From Methanosarcinaceae archaeon (lineage in GTDB: Archaea > Halobacteriota > Methanosarcinia > Methanosarcinales > Methanosarcinaceae), in NCBI GenBank assembly GCA_021106765.1, contig JAIOTO010000095.1:1-36095 (forward strand): 36,095 nt of DNA, in the 5' to 3' direction. Shown here one piece after another: positions 8,868 to 17,778 of the stretch. The notes beneath the pieces were generated by a model. It worked only from the letters and a program-made list of their open reading frames with translations, was not told the DNA's origin and searched no databases. Each line of letters starts with the position of its first letter. Positions within the stretch are counted from its first letter, which is position 1. The position numbers and the translations under genes were made by a program.

Positions 8868-8877
8868 AATATATAAG
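8868..8877 (-). promoter_or_regulatory. TATA box for aglB
   Basis: Minus-strand CTTATATATTG lies 45-54 bases before the aglB ATG, inside the 58-base gap after the GT-C-like gene. It predicts a transcript start near 8843 and a leader with GAGAGAT as ribosome-binding site. Confidence 0.45.
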
Positions 8878-8881
8878 AATT

Positions 8882-11680
8882 TCATTGATCATGTTTGTTC
8901 TGAAAAAAACGTCTATAATATTGGAAAAACAAATATCCCAGCATGCACAATAGGAATAGACCGGACACCATCAATGCCTGTTCGATGGTCCGTTGTTCGG
9001 TGAACTCGATCGTTGCAGTACCGTTCAGCGTTCCTTCAATGAAGAAACCATTTGAGTACGAGTTCACCATCATGGGCGCAATGGTATCATTCGCCAAACT
9101 GGCTTCCCATAGAGGATGATAGCTTTCTGCCAATACCATCATAAAGGGGGCAGTTGCATTGTAATGGACGATATATTTTGTAGGGGAGATATGCTCGATC
9201 TCATACACAACATCATCCATACTGTAATACTCGATCATGAGATCGTCGATTTCCATGCCATCATTCTGTGATCGATATGTATCAAGATATATCGTATGTT
9301 TACTGTCAAGGACGTCTGAAACTTCTTCGATGATAGCCTCATGGCCTTCTACCGGTACGATCGCAACCCCATCGACAGCATTTTCCCCCCCCGTATTCTC
9401 CAGGAAGATCTCATAAGTACCCCTGTTAAGTTCCATTGTACCCACATTGAACCATTGGAACCCTCTATACTCAGGGGCATCAGAAGTAGCGTTAAAATAA
9501 TTGTTCCCAATCGACAGGTTCAGAGCACCACGATCAGGAGCACATAATATGTGTACCCAGATATCGTAGGAGCCCGGATCAGTGACATCATATTCCATGT
9601 CGAGTAAAGCATCCCCCCTGGTGATCGCGTATCTACCCCCTCGGGGCAATGCACCCGCCCCCACTATCCCTCCTTCGACATATTCAAAAATGTCGGATCG
9701 TATCCATTGATGCATGATCATCTCTTTCGGTGCCTGACCGGTACCAGGATTCTCTGCAACATCATAAGGGTTCAGTATGTAATCCTGATCAATGAACTCA
9801 AATACCAGCTCGTCCAGATCAGCCGCAATGACCACATTCTCAAACATACCGACATTTTGTTTAAGGTTATCCAGCTGATTCGCATATACCACTGTGACAT
9901 TCCCTGAATTGTTCAAAAGGGATGGCAACACTGACCTGTCACCCACAACAAGGATGGGAGGTGGGGTGAAGCGTACGTGTTCCATGAAACGGAGGTTCTC
10001 GTAGATCGTGTATCCGCCAAAGGTTTTGACCTTCTTGAACGAATCGCTGTGGCTGAACAATTCGTTCAGGGTAGAAGGGGGTGTTTTGTAGCGGCTGGGA
10101 ACGAAGTTCCAATCATTACTGCTTAAAGGATAGGTATCAGCATTCTTTATGACCACATACTTTGTACTGGTGTATCCCAATGCTGATGCAGCGATATCTA
10201 TATTTTTATTTTCAATTAAATCAAAGATATATGTCAGGTATTTGTGAGAATGCGGGTCGGATTGACCGATAGCTATTATTGGTTTGTCTGACACCCATTG
10301 CCATGTGTGACAAATAAACCCATCATACGGCAGGACTGCTACACGAAAAAAACCGTTATGCGATGATATCCACTCACCTGTATCCCTGTAATCGGATGAG
10401 AGATCATATTTTGGATGATGGGTGTAGAGCTCATTGTCTCCTGTGAACATTGGCCAGACAAATATTGCCTGAGATATGATCAACAAAAGTATGACCCCCC
10501 TGGATATGATCATCTTCGATCTTTTCTCAAAAACATGTTTGTCCAGATGCATCCGGATAGAATCAAGGCAGATCGCTGTCAGTAATGAATAGGTCAGGCA
10601 TACAGGTATAAGGAATTTTGATGGTTCTCTGAATGCATAGAAAAAGGGAAAGTTAAAGTATAGCCATTCGTATGCGTGGCTGAAATACATTGTGCCGGTC
10701 GAGAGGACCAGGCACATAAGTCCTATAACAGCAATGATAATGGACAATTTTCTATATTTCCGATCGACGATAGGAATGGAGATATAAGCAAAGATCGGAA
10801 CCACAAAACCCAACATGACCCATGCAGGCGGAAGCCAGTGGTCCAGGTAGATCGTTTCAATAAATGGACTTCCACTTTGTCCGATCAGACGAAACATATT
10901 CAAAAATTCCGTATTCGTGCTTAAAGAATGCACATAATGTATATTGATCAGGGATGGACCGGCATGATATGCTGAAAAGAGCAGTATCTGGATGACGGTA
11001 GGGAGCATAAGGGAGATGGTTACAAAGATCATTCCCCCTGTGCAGATAGCGTTTGATACAAGTTGTTGGAAGGAACGGGATAGTAGGGGCTCGAGTGATC
11101 CATAACTAATGATAAGGAACAGTGAGAGATACAGAAACTGACTTTGTATGGATGAGGTGAATGCAACAACAATAGCAAGTAGAAGTGTCGCTCTTAAGCT
11201 GCGATCTTCAAACATGCTCTGTGTGAGTAACAGAACGAGAGGGAACAGAGCATACCCCACAAGAATTCCCACATGTGCCGAAAGGAATCTGTCAAGTATT
11301 ACAGGATTGAACATATAAATAAAAGCAGCAGTGAAACATGCCATCGGACTACAGGTGTTCCTTCTGCAAAGCACGTACATTGAGATGCCGGATATGGGGA
11401 TTGGAAGTAGTATCCATAAATTACTTGCGATATTGTTTCCCAGCAACAAGAGTGGTATCGAAAAAACACTATAATAATTTATAGGTACCTGTTCTCCTAT
11501 ATTCCTATATGCCCAGGTACTGAATAAGTTCTCAATATGTGGGACGATGCCTGAAAAATCATAATAAATAATTGGATCCGGGGTCAGTAGTTTTCGTAAT
11601 GAGATCACTGATATGAGCAATATGACCAGAAGATAGGGGAGATCTGACCGATCCAACCTTTCATGCATATGGCTCCACAC
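8882..11680 (-). CDS. Large GT-C/YfhO-like membrane protein, probable glycosyltransferase for lipid-linked glycans
   Basis: 932 residues. Residues about 15-415 hold about 12 membrane helices with an early acidic motif (DPIIYYDF, residues 34-41) where GT-C enzymes keep their catalytic Asp. Residues about 420-900 are extracytoplasmic and include a beta-rich stretch (DPGSYDIWVHI, then GTYEIFLENTGG, typical of a carbohydrate-binding module) and the YfhO-like element ESYHPLWEA. A last helix is at about 900-920 with a basic tail (YYRRFFQNKHDQ). GT-C enzymes use polyprenyl-phosphate sugars outside the membrane, so this protein may add a sugar to the glycan before AglB acts. The first codon is GTG (11680), and ATG at 11668 with GGAG before it is a good alternative. 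It overlaps the upstream gene by up to 20 bases. Confidence 0.75.
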   Translation of the reverse strand: MWSHMHERLDRSDLPYLLVILLISVISLRKLLTPDPIIYYDFSGIVPHIENLFSTWAYRNIGEQVPINYYSVFSIPLLLLGNNIASNLWILLPIPISGISMYVLCRRNTCSPMACFTAAFIYMFNPVILDRFLSAHVGILVGYALFPLVLLLTQSMFEDRSLRATLLLAIVVAFTSSIQSQFLYLSLFLIISYGSLEPLLSRSFQQLVSNAICTGGMIFVTISLMLPTVIQILLFSAYHAGPSLINIHYVHSLSTNTEFLNMFRLIGQSGSPFIETIYLDHWLPPAWVMLGFVVPIFAYISIPIVDRKYRKLSIIIAVIGLMCLVLSTGTMYFSHAYEWLYFNFPFFYAFREPSKFLIPVCLTYSLLTAICLDSIRMHLDKHVFEKRSKMIISRGVILLLIISQAIFVWPMFTGDNELYTHHPKYDLSSDYRDTGEWISSHNGFFRVAVLPYDGFICHTWQWVSDKPIIAIGQSDPHSHKYLTYIFDLIENKNIDIAASALGYTSTKYVVIKNADTYPLSSNDWNFVPSRYKTPPSTLNELFSHSDSFKKVKTFGGYTIYENLRFMEHVRFTPPPILVVGDRSVLPSLLNNSGNVTVVYANQLDNLKQNVGMFENVVIAADLDELVFEFIDQDYILNPYDVAENPGTGQAPKEMIMHQWIRSDIFEYVEGGIVGAGALPRGGRYAITRGDALLDMEYDVTDPGSYDIWVHILCAPDRGALNLSIGNNYFNATSDAPEYRGFQWFNVGTMELNRGTYEIFLENTGGENAVDGVAIVPVEGHEAIIEEVSDVLDSKHTIYLDTYRSQNDGMEIDDLMIEYYSMDDVVYEIEHISPTKYIVHYNATAPFMMVLAESYHPLWEASLANDTIAPMMVNSYSNGFFIEGTLNGTATIEFTEQRTIEQALMVSGLFLLCMLGYLFFQYYRRFFQNKHDQ

Positions 11681-12704
11681 CCGCTCCGTATTCTGGAATA
11701 AGGAAGATCGACAGAAGGATCAGCCAATACCAGAGGACGTAGGCCATATCAGGTACAACGATGTGCATGCCTGCCAGTCCGATCACCGAGAACAGGGCAC
11801 ATCCGAGGGGAATGTACTTCAGGTGTTCGATCGCCATCGGATAATTGAACTCGATAGTGTTCATCCTGTCTTCCCCGAGACCTTCTGAGATCAGGCGGCT
11901 TCCAACTCCGAGTACCAGCAGGAAATAGGCATAGATCGCGGACTGCTCGGCCAGGTCTTCCCGATCGTATATCAGGAAAAATGGAGTGATCACGAGCATG
12001 ATCAGGGCGAATATGATGGACTGTGAGGATATAGGTAGGTTCCAGTATCGTTTGAGAAGGGGCGATCCGAAAACGATCGAGATAAGGGTTGATAATGGAT
12101 TGACCCCTCTATCATTGTCCTTCGACGAACTGATACCTGTCCACCGTTTTTCCCGTACTATGGCAAGCAGGGATGCGATGATCATACTGAAGAGTCCGAG
12201 CAGGAAAACTGAGGTGGTGTTGAGTATATTTTCTGCAAATTTCGTTGCAGGGATAAGGAACGATACAGGAGGTATCTTCGACATAGGGGAGGAATCCTGG
12301 TTTGTGTATGTTCCAACATCCTGGATCGTAAGCGTGGTGTATCCTTTCCCTTCCTGTAGGATCGTCAGGGTTATGTCGTCTTTGATCTCGAACAGAGCAC
12401 CAACGGTGAGCTCGTAATATGCTTTATCATCTATGTCAGTGAGACTTTTGTCGATCAGTATCGTGTCATCCTTTACGAACAGAGCACCAGACAGTTTGTT
12501 CTTTTCATCCCAATCCACTCTCAGTATGTCCGCATTGTCAAATGTGATCTCTGCATACCTGGAAGTACCTGCAAATGTCAATTCAAGGTCTGATATTCGC
12601 TCAATGGAATTTCCTTCTATCACTTTTGGTGGTAAAAGGCCGATCAGGCTGTATGATACAAGCAACAGTACCACTGCAAGTATTAATGTTTTTGTTAAGT
12701 TCAT
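11661..12704 (-). CDS. Membrane protein of the glycosylation cluster, function unknown
   Basis: 347 residues. An N-terminal helix (LILAVVLLLVSYSLIGLLPP) is followed by an external beta-rich domain (about 30-150) with strands such as LELTFAGTSRYAEITF and DITLTILQEGKGYTTL. Residues 160-345 hold about five more helices, with a cytoplasmic loop rich in Arg, Lys and Ser (REKRWTGISSSKDNDR). I do not recognise a family. The overlap with the large GT-C-like gene and its place between the flippase and that gene indicate a role in assembly or export of the N-glycan or an associated surface polymer. No usable ribosome-binding site is visible before the ATG, 21 bases after the flippase gene, so translation may be coupled. 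Confidence 0.6.
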   Translation of the reverse strand: MNLTKTLILAVVLLLVSYSLIGLLPPKVIEGNSIERISDLELTFAGTSRYAEITFDNADILRVDWDEKNKLSGALFVKDDTILIDKSLTDIDDKAYYELTVGALFEIKDDITLTILQEGKGYTTLTIQDVGTYTNQDSSPMSKIPPVSFLIPATKFAENILNTTSVFLLGLFSMIIASLLAIVREKRWTGISSSKDNDRGVNPLSTLISIVFGSPLLKRYWNLPISSQSIIFALIMLVITPFFLIYDREDLAEQSAIYAYFLLVLGVGSRLISEGLGEDRMNTIEFNYPMAIEHLKYIPLGCALFSVIGLAGMHIVVPDMAYVLWYWLILLSIFLIPEYGAGVEPYA

Positions 12705-12725
12705 GTTCGTTTATCTATCTGTTTA

Positions 12726-14219
12726 TTACAACCCATTCTCATTAAGTTTTCTGGTAATGTGTAGGATATTCTCTGCAATAAAATTGATGAACCTATGATC
12801 GGGCAGGCCTGAAATGATTATTGCAAGATCTTCTTCGCCCAGCAGGTTCAGGAAAGTGAGTGAAAGCAAATAGATCAAACCACTGATAGTCAGGTCTGCG
12901 AGTATCCACAGCAGCCCGGTGTGAGGAAGCAGGATGAGACTGATGGTGAATATGGACAGGGAAACGATCGTTTTGACCAGTGCGGCGTAATCAGTTTTGA
13001 ACTTGTAATATTGTATGTAGAGGACAAGAAGCGCCAGGAGACCGATCGCACAGGCGATGGTGGTGGATGCTGCTGCACCGATGATCCCATATTCTGGAAC
13101 AAGTGCAATTAACAGGAGAATCTCAACGATAACGGCACATGGCAGGACCACAGCGGGTATTCGTGGGGCATGCCGTGCCTGGAAGATGTGTGTGAACACC
13201 ATTATCATGGCCAGGCATCCCATACCGATTGCTATGATACGTAGTGAAGGAGCTGCAGCGAGATATACATCGGGAAAGATCAGGGTGATCAGGGATCCAG
13301 GTAAGGATGCAACTATTATTGAAGCTGGCAATATGAAAAGGGTGGCGTATTTGATACTTTTCAGGGAATATGCCTCGTTGCCTTCGTGTTTTGATATATA
13401 TGGAAACAGGACCCCCATCATTGCTCCTGTCAGGAATACGGGAAATTGGGCAAGGATAAGGGATGCACGATAATATCCCGCAAGTGTGTTAGAAAGCAGG
13501 CTATCGGTAAGGAATTTAACGCCAAGGATATCGATGTTCATCAGGAGGGTCATACCCAGAGTGCCGAAGAACATGGGTAGAGCAAAAAGGTAAACATGCG
13601 TGTCTGCCCAACCCCCTGTCTTCCAGAAAGTGAAGTCACGAGTGAAGAGTATAGCCAACCCGATCCCTATAAGGCAGCTTATGGGTATGCCGAGCAAAGC
13701 ACCGAAAGCACCGAAACCGGCCTTGACGAGCAACACCCCGAATACAAGTTTGCCAATTGTTATGATAGCCGTGATAATTCCCAATAGTTTGAACCTGAAT
13801 GTACCCTGAAGTATACTGATGTAGACAACCATGGCCGATGTCAGGATCGTTGTAACCACGATCCCCAGGACCAGTTGATCGTATCCTTCACCCAGTTCGA
13901 ATACATGAGTAGTGTATCCCATATAGAAAATTGCAGATAAGACGAGTCCAATAAGGATGTTCGAGACCAGTGAACTCTTGAACACACGGTGTTTCAGTTT
14001 CTCTTCATATTCACCGGAGATAAATTTGGTGGAGGTAAGCGGAAAAGCGGATGTTACAAACAGGGAGAGGATGAGCAGGAATGAGATTGAGACCCCGAGC
14101 ACGCCGAACTGTTCAGGTGTGAGGAACCAACCCATACTGACATTATAGACATAGTTCATAATCGCAGTTATGAAGAATGTTGCGATCATGATGAAGCTAT
14201 TCCGGGATGGATTTGTCAT
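12726..14219 (-). CDS. Wzx/MATE-type polysaccharide flippase
   Basis: 497 residues with about 14 hydrophobic helices across the whole length and no soluble domain. Typical Wzx features are the N-terminal NYVYNVSMGWFLTPEQFGVLG, the repeated SAFPLTSTKFI and the central LLMNIDILGVKFL. Such proteins turn lipid-linked oligosaccharides from the inner to the outer face of the membrane, here presumably the AglB donor. It is the first gene of the leftward cluster flippase - membrane protein - GT-C-like protein - AglB. A TTAAATAG element about 45 bases before the ATG could be its TATA box, and GAGGT precedes the start by about 8 bases. No cytoplasmic glycosyltransferase lies in this cluster, so the glycan must be built by genes elsewhere. 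Confidence 0.85.
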   Translation of the reverse strand: MTNPSRNSFIMIATFFITAIMNYVYNVSMGWFLTPEQFGVLGVSISFLLILSLFVTSAFPLTSTKFISGEYEEKLKHRVFKSSLVSNILIGLVLSAIFYMGYTTHVFELGEGYDQLVLGIVVTTILTSAMVVYISILQGTFRFKLLGIITAIITIGKLVFGVLLVKAGFGAFGALLGIPISCLIGIGLAILFTRDFTFWKTGGWADTHVYLFALPMFFGTLGMTLLMNIDILGVKFLTDSLLSNTLAGYYRASLILAQFPVFLTGAMMGVLFPYISKHEGNEAYSLKSIKYATLFILPASIIVASLPGSLITLIFPDVYLAAAPSLRIIAIGMGCLAMIMVFTHIFQARHAPRIPAVVLPCAVIVEILLLIALVPEYGIIGAAASTTIACAIGLLALLVLYIQYYKFKTDYAALVKTIVSLSIFTISLILLPHTGLLWILADLTISGLIYLLSLTFLNLLGEEDLAIIISGLPDHRFINFIAENILHITRKLNENGL

Positions 14220-14520
14220 GTTGGATACCTCTGGTCGATGTGGTAGATATGGTAGAAGCTATTTAAGAACACCGATAGGTAGCTCAGGGGTCTAACGGCA
14301 GAATATACGGGAATCAGCTTCCTCACACGATTGTTCCATCCGTCACAAGACTCAAATGATCGTATCTCAAGAAGAATGCATACAATTAATTAATACTGTA
14401 TTATGGGTTGAAACTGTTAAACTCAGGATACATATTTGTATACACTGAGTGGATGGTAGTATCTTAAAACCTAAGATCTGCCCAGAAATAGCTTAATGGA
14501 TACACTAACAATTTGATACT
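14220..14520. other. Intergenic region between flippase operon and thermosome terminator
   Basis: No gene with a plausible start and ribosome-binding site was found here. The right edge joins the thermosome terminator. The left edge holds the flippase promoter. A short stretch near 14277 (GTAGCTCAG) looks like a tRNA D-arm, but no anticodon or T-arm follows. The rest is A+T-rich and unrecognised. Confidence 0.5.
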
Positions 14521-14564
14521 CAAAAAAATGAAATAAAAATAAATGCGCAGTATATCACTGCGCA
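14521..14564 (-). terminator. Terminator hairpin of the thermosome gene
   Basis: A perfect 8-bp stem TGCGCAGT / ACTGCGCA (14544-14551 and 14557-14564) with a 5-base loop lies 27 bases after the stop codon. On the minus strand it is followed by a T-rich tract (TTTATTTTTATTTC, then T7). The stem shares ACTGCGC with the RPA terminator. Confidence 0.85.
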
Positions 14565-14591
14565 GATACACTATTTTGCAATATTTCCGAA

Positions 14592-16238
14592 TTACATTCC
14601 CATGCCAGGTGGCATTCCACCCATACCTGGTGGCATTCCGCCTTCAGCACCGGCTGGAGGGTTGGAAGATGCAATGACATCATCGATCCTCAGGATCATC
14701 ACAGATGCTTCTGCGGCGGCGTTGATAGCCTGGGTCTTGATTCTGAGTGGCTCGACAACTCCTGCTTCCCACATGTCGATGACCTTTCCGGTATAGACAT
14801 TGAGACCTGCTGTTTTCGTGCCTTTCTCATGGTGTGATCGCAATTCTACAAGCATGTCTATTGGGTCAAGACCAGCATTCTCAGCGAGAGTACGTGGTAT
14901 GATCTCAAGTGACTCGGCGAATGCCTTCACTGCCAGTTGTTCTCTGCCGCTGAGGGTTGCTGCATATTCCTGTAGTCTCAATGCGACTTCCACTTCTGGA
15001 GCTCCGCCACCGGCTACAAGTTTCTCGTCCTCAATAGCAACAGCGACAACACGAAGTGCGTCTTCCAGTGCTTTCTCAATATTATCGATGACGTGCTCTG
15101 TGCCGCCACGAAGTAATATGGACACGGACTTGGGGTTGACACATCCTGTAATGAAGATCATGTTGTCACCACCGATCTTCTTTTCCTGCACAAGTTCAGC
15201 ACTACCAAGCTCATCTGCGGTCATCTCTTCGATGCTTGTCACAAGCTTACCACTGGTGGACCTGACTAGTTTTTCCATGTCACTCTTCTTGACACGCCTG
15301 ACTGCAAGGATACCTGCCTTTGCCAGGAAATGCTGTGCCATGTCATCAATACCCTTCTGACAGAATACCACATTGGCACCGCTGTCGGTGATATTTTTGA
15401 CTATGTTTTTGAGCATCTGTTCTTCCTGGTCAAGGAAGGACTGCAGCTGGTCAGGGGACGTAATAGAGATCTCTGCATCCATTTCGGTCTCTTTAAGCTC
15501 TATTGCACTATTGATCAGTGCGATCTTTGCACCCTCTATTACCTTTGGCATGTTGGTATGCACACGCTCTTTGTCAAGGATCATTCCTTCAATAAGTTCG
15601 GAGTCACCGATGCGGCCACCGACCTTCTTCTCTACCTTGACATTATCGATATCGACGGTGTTACCATCTGCCTGGTCGACAATGCTGATAATAGCTGACA
15701 CTGCGATGTCACCAAGAACATCTTTGGATGCTTCGGCACCTTTTCCGGTCATGGCTGTCCCTGCTATGTTTATCAGAGACTCTCTGTCATCGAGAGTAAC
15801 TCCCTTTGCAAGGTTCTCGAGGATCTCTCCTGCCTTATCAGCTGCCATTCTGTAACCGGCAGCAATGATCGTTGGGTGAACATCCTGCTCGATCATGTCC
15901 TCGGCCTTTTTGAGCAGTTCTCCTGTAACCACTGCTGCTGTTGTAGTACCATCGCCGACCTCATCATCCTGCGTCTTTGAGACCTCGACGATCATCTTCG
16001 CAGCGGGGTGTTCTATATCCATCTCTTTTAAGATAGTGGCGCCGTCGTTGGTAATGACCACATCACCGAGAGCATCCACAAGCATCTTGTCCATTCCTTT
16101 TGGACCAAGCGTGGTTCTGACTGCTTCAGCAACTGCCTTTGCGGCCATAATGTTGTTACTCTGAGCATCCCTACCTTTTGTTCTCTGGTTACCGTCCCTT
16201 AATATGAAGATCGGCTGTCCAGCCATTTGTCCTGCCAT
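14592..16238 (-). CDS. ths: Thermosome subunit (group II chaperonin)
   Basis: 548 residues, the standard length. It forms the double-ring ATP-driven protein-folding machine of archaea. Visible motifs are [11 protein letters not shown] (43-53), ITNDGATIL (62-70) and the ATP-site [11 protein letters not shown] (94-104), together with VAGGGAPE in the C-terminal equatorial domain. The protein ends in the Gly-Gly-Met-Pro repeat tail [16 protein letters not shown], typical of euryarchaeal subunits. It is a single-gene unit with its own TATA box (16317-16324) and a strong hairpin terminator. The ribosome-binding AGGAG is 12 bases from the ATG, somewhat far. Expression is expected to rise on heat shock. 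Confidence 0.97.
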   Translation of the reverse strand: MAGQMAGQPIFILRDGNQRTKGRDAQSNNIMAAKAVAEAVRTTLGPKGMDKMLVDALGDVVITNDGATILKEMDIEHPAAKMIVEVSKTQDDEVGDGTTTAAVVTGELLKKAEDMIEQDVHPTIIAAGYRMAADKAGEILENLAKGVTLDDRESLINIAGTAMTGKGAEASKDVLGDIAVSAIISIVDQADGNTVDIDNVKVEKKVGGRIGDSELIEGMILDKERVHTNMPKVIEGAKIALINSAIELKETEMDAEISITSPDQLQSFLDQEEQMLKNIVKNITDSGANVVFCQKGIDDMAQHFLAKAGILAVRRVKKSDMEKLVRSTSGKLVTSIEEMTADELGSAELVQEKKIGGDNMIFITGCVNPKSVSILLRGGTEHVIDNIEKALEDALRVVAVAIEDEKLVAGGGAPEVEVALRLQEYAATLSGREQLAVKAFAESLEIIPRTLAENAGLDPIDMLVELRSHHEKGTKTAGLNVYTGKVIDMWEAGVVEPLRIKTQAINAAAEASVMILRIDDVIASSNPPAGAEGGMPPGMGGMPPGMGM

Positions 16239-16316
16239 TGTATTCTTTATCTCCTGTATAAATATAGATCAATTGGATTCCCTGTATCACAGGTCGTTTT
16301 TACATGTTTGTAGTTC

Positions 16317-16324
16317 TATATAAA
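16317..16324 (-). promoter_or_regulatory. TATA box of the thermosome gene
   Basis: Minus-strand TTTATATA is 79-86 bases before the ATG, which predicts a transcript start near 16292 and a leader of about 55 bases. Next to the predicted start is a small palindrome CCTGTATCACAGG (16281-16293) that could be an operator. Confidence 0.6.
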
Positions 16325-16441
16325 CGTTACTGTCGGGGTTCGCTACAAAAATAGTCAAAAGTACTTAGTGCCGTACAATATATTTCCGGAATATTTTCTT
16401 CCGACCGGATCAACTTGTAAGTTCTCCATCGCGTACAGGAA

Positions 16442-16458
16442 GTCCGACAGAGTCGGAC
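16442..16458. promoter_or_regulatory. Perfect inverted repeat GTCCGAC-AGA-GTCGGAC
   Basis: A 7-bp perfect palindrome with a 3-base centre lies in the 281-base gap between the thermosome promoter and the small basic gene at 16520-16693. There is no T tract after it on the plus strand, and on the minus strand only a mixed sequence follows. It could be an operator or a weak terminator of the small gene. The related TTGTCCGACAG occurs at about 27088 before the por operon. Confidence 0.35.
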
Positions 16459-16519
16459 CAGCATACTATTACAGAGTACCTACTATGGGACTAAGATAAA
16501 AAGAAATAATGAAAGAAAG

Positions 16520-16693
16520 TTATTTAGCGATCGCTTTTTGTGGGCGTCTCATGAACCTTCTTTTTGCACCAGATGACATATATCTCTGAGCAGGTCCTGA
16601 GTGTGATTTTCCTGCCGCAGATTTCTTTACCTTGATGACCCTTCCTTTCCGTCCTTTGACCCTAACCCATTCAATGCTGCCTGTTTTGCCCAT
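16520..16693 (-). CDS. Small basic protein (resembles methanogen DUF5350 family)
   Basis: 57 residues, ATG at 16693 to TAA at 16520-16522, too short for most gene callers. It starts [19 protein letters not shown] and contains [20 protein letters not shown]. It is very rich in Lys and Arg and has no hydrophobic segment, so it is likely to bind nucleic acid or the ribosome. From memory this pattern (MGKTGS-x-W, then GPAQR and KRR) fits the uncharacterised DUF5350 proteins of methanogens. TGAGGA stands before the ATG and an A+T-rich TTTATAAC box lies about 15 bases further up. It is transcribed alone between the thermosome and the betaine transporter. Confidence 0.75.
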   Translation of the reverse strand: MGKTGSIEWVRVKGRKGRVIKVKKSAAGKSHSGPAQRYMSSGAKRRFMRRPQKAIAK

Positions 16694-16792
16694 TATTTAT
16701 CCTCAGTTGTAATGTTATAAATTATTCATTAAAGCTATCTGCTCCCCCTACATGTAGTGCTAATTATTAAACCTTGCGGAAACACAAAAGCT

Positions 16793-16824
16793 GAAAAAAA
16801 GGAAAATGGGGGGAATACATCCCC
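16793..16824 (-). terminator. Terminator after the betaine-binding protein gene
   Basis: On the minus strand a 5-bp stem GGGGA / TCCCC (16820-16824 and 16810-16814) follows the TAA by three bases and is followed by a T-rich tract with TTTTTTT. The stem is short but G+C only. Confidence 0.6.
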
Positions 16825-16826
16825 AA

Positions 16827-17714
16827 TTATGCAGTACCCAGCACTTCGTCGTACTTTTCTGGATGTGCCTCAAGCCATGCGGCAGCGGCTTCCTCTGGAG
16901 TCATTCCAGCATCGATGTCCACCATTATGGCTGCTACATCAGAAATGTCCATGTGGAAGTTTGCCATTAGTGCATGGAGTTCAGGTTTCTCTTCACTAAG
17001 ATCCGCTCTTGCAATTATGGCCAGATTCTCAGCTTCTCCAAAGGTCATTTCCGGGTCATCAAGATATTTGAGGTCCATACGTCCAAATGTCCAGTGAGGG
17101 GTCCACAGCGTGACAACGATCCATTCCTCATTGTCAATGGCATCCTGCAACACAGTTGCCATTGCTGGTGTGCTGGCTGCGTTCAGCTGGTAGTCAAGGC
17201 CATAGGTCTCGATGGCACCCTCGCAGTTCTGCATGATACCGGCACCAGGTTCGATTCCCTGTATCTCACCATTGAACTCTTCGGAATGGTCTGCGAGTTC
17301 ATCGATGGAATCAATGGTCACATATGATGGTACAACAAGACCACATCGTGCACCACTGGAGATGTTGCCTACATAATCAAGATCATCACCGTATTTCTCT
17401 ACGTAGGGTGCCTGGGTTAGTGGCAACCATGCGCTGATATATGCATCGAGATCTCCCTGAGAAACTCCCTGATATATAGCACCAACATCCGCCTTGACGA
17501 TCTCTATTTCATATTCGCCTGTGGATTCGATGATCTGTTTGAACACCTGGGTGTTCGCACGTGAATCGTCCCAGCCAGGGTCTCCAAGTCTTACCTGAAC
17601 AGGTTCGAACGTTTCTTCTTCAGCAGTTCCTTCGTCCTGTCCGGCACAGCCGGCTGCAACAAGGGAAAGTACCAGTACAATTCCAATAAGTACAGTTTTC
17701 ATTTTATTGTTCAA
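16827..17714 (-). CDS. Glycine betaine/proline-type ABC transporter, substrate-binding lipoprotein
   Basis: 295 residues. It has a signal peptide with the lipobox LVAAGC (Cys23 lipid-modified), an acidic linker (EGTAEEETFEP) and an OpuAC/ProX-type type II binding domain. Several aromatic residues likely to hold the quaternary amine are visible: DPGWDD, AYISAWLPLTQ, VVTLWTPHW and FGRMDLKYL. It captures betaine or a similar compatible solute outside the cell and delivers it to the permease at 17779. TTG at 17714 is the preferred start because GGAGGT stands 8 bases before it, and the ATG four codons later is too far from that site. It is third in the operon ATPase - permease - binding protein. 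Confidence 0.93.
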   Translation of the reverse strand: MNNKMKTVLIGIVLVLSLVAAGCAGQDEGTAEEETFEPVQVRLGDPGWDDSRANTQVFKQIIESTGEYEIEIVKADVGAIYQGVSQGDLDAYISAWLPLTQAPYVEKYGDDLDYVGNISSGARCGLVVPSYVTIDSIDELADHSEEFNGEIQGIEPGAGIMQNCEGAIETYGLDYQLNAASTPAMATVLQDAIDNEEWIVVTLWTPHWTFGRMDLKYLDDPEMTFGEAENLAIIARADLSEEKPELHALMANFHMDISDVAAIMVDIDAGMTPEEAAAAWLEAHPEKYDEVLGTA

Positions 17715-17778
17715 CTTCTCTTACCTCCTTTATTGTAAGTTATTTCTCAATAATAATATCCAACTTTGGTCATAAATC

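Noticed and set aside
14275-14345. tRNA-like sequence (GGTAGCTCAGGGGTCTAACGG)
   Set aside because: Only the D-arm part fits; no anticodon stem, T arm or acceptor stem can be drawn.
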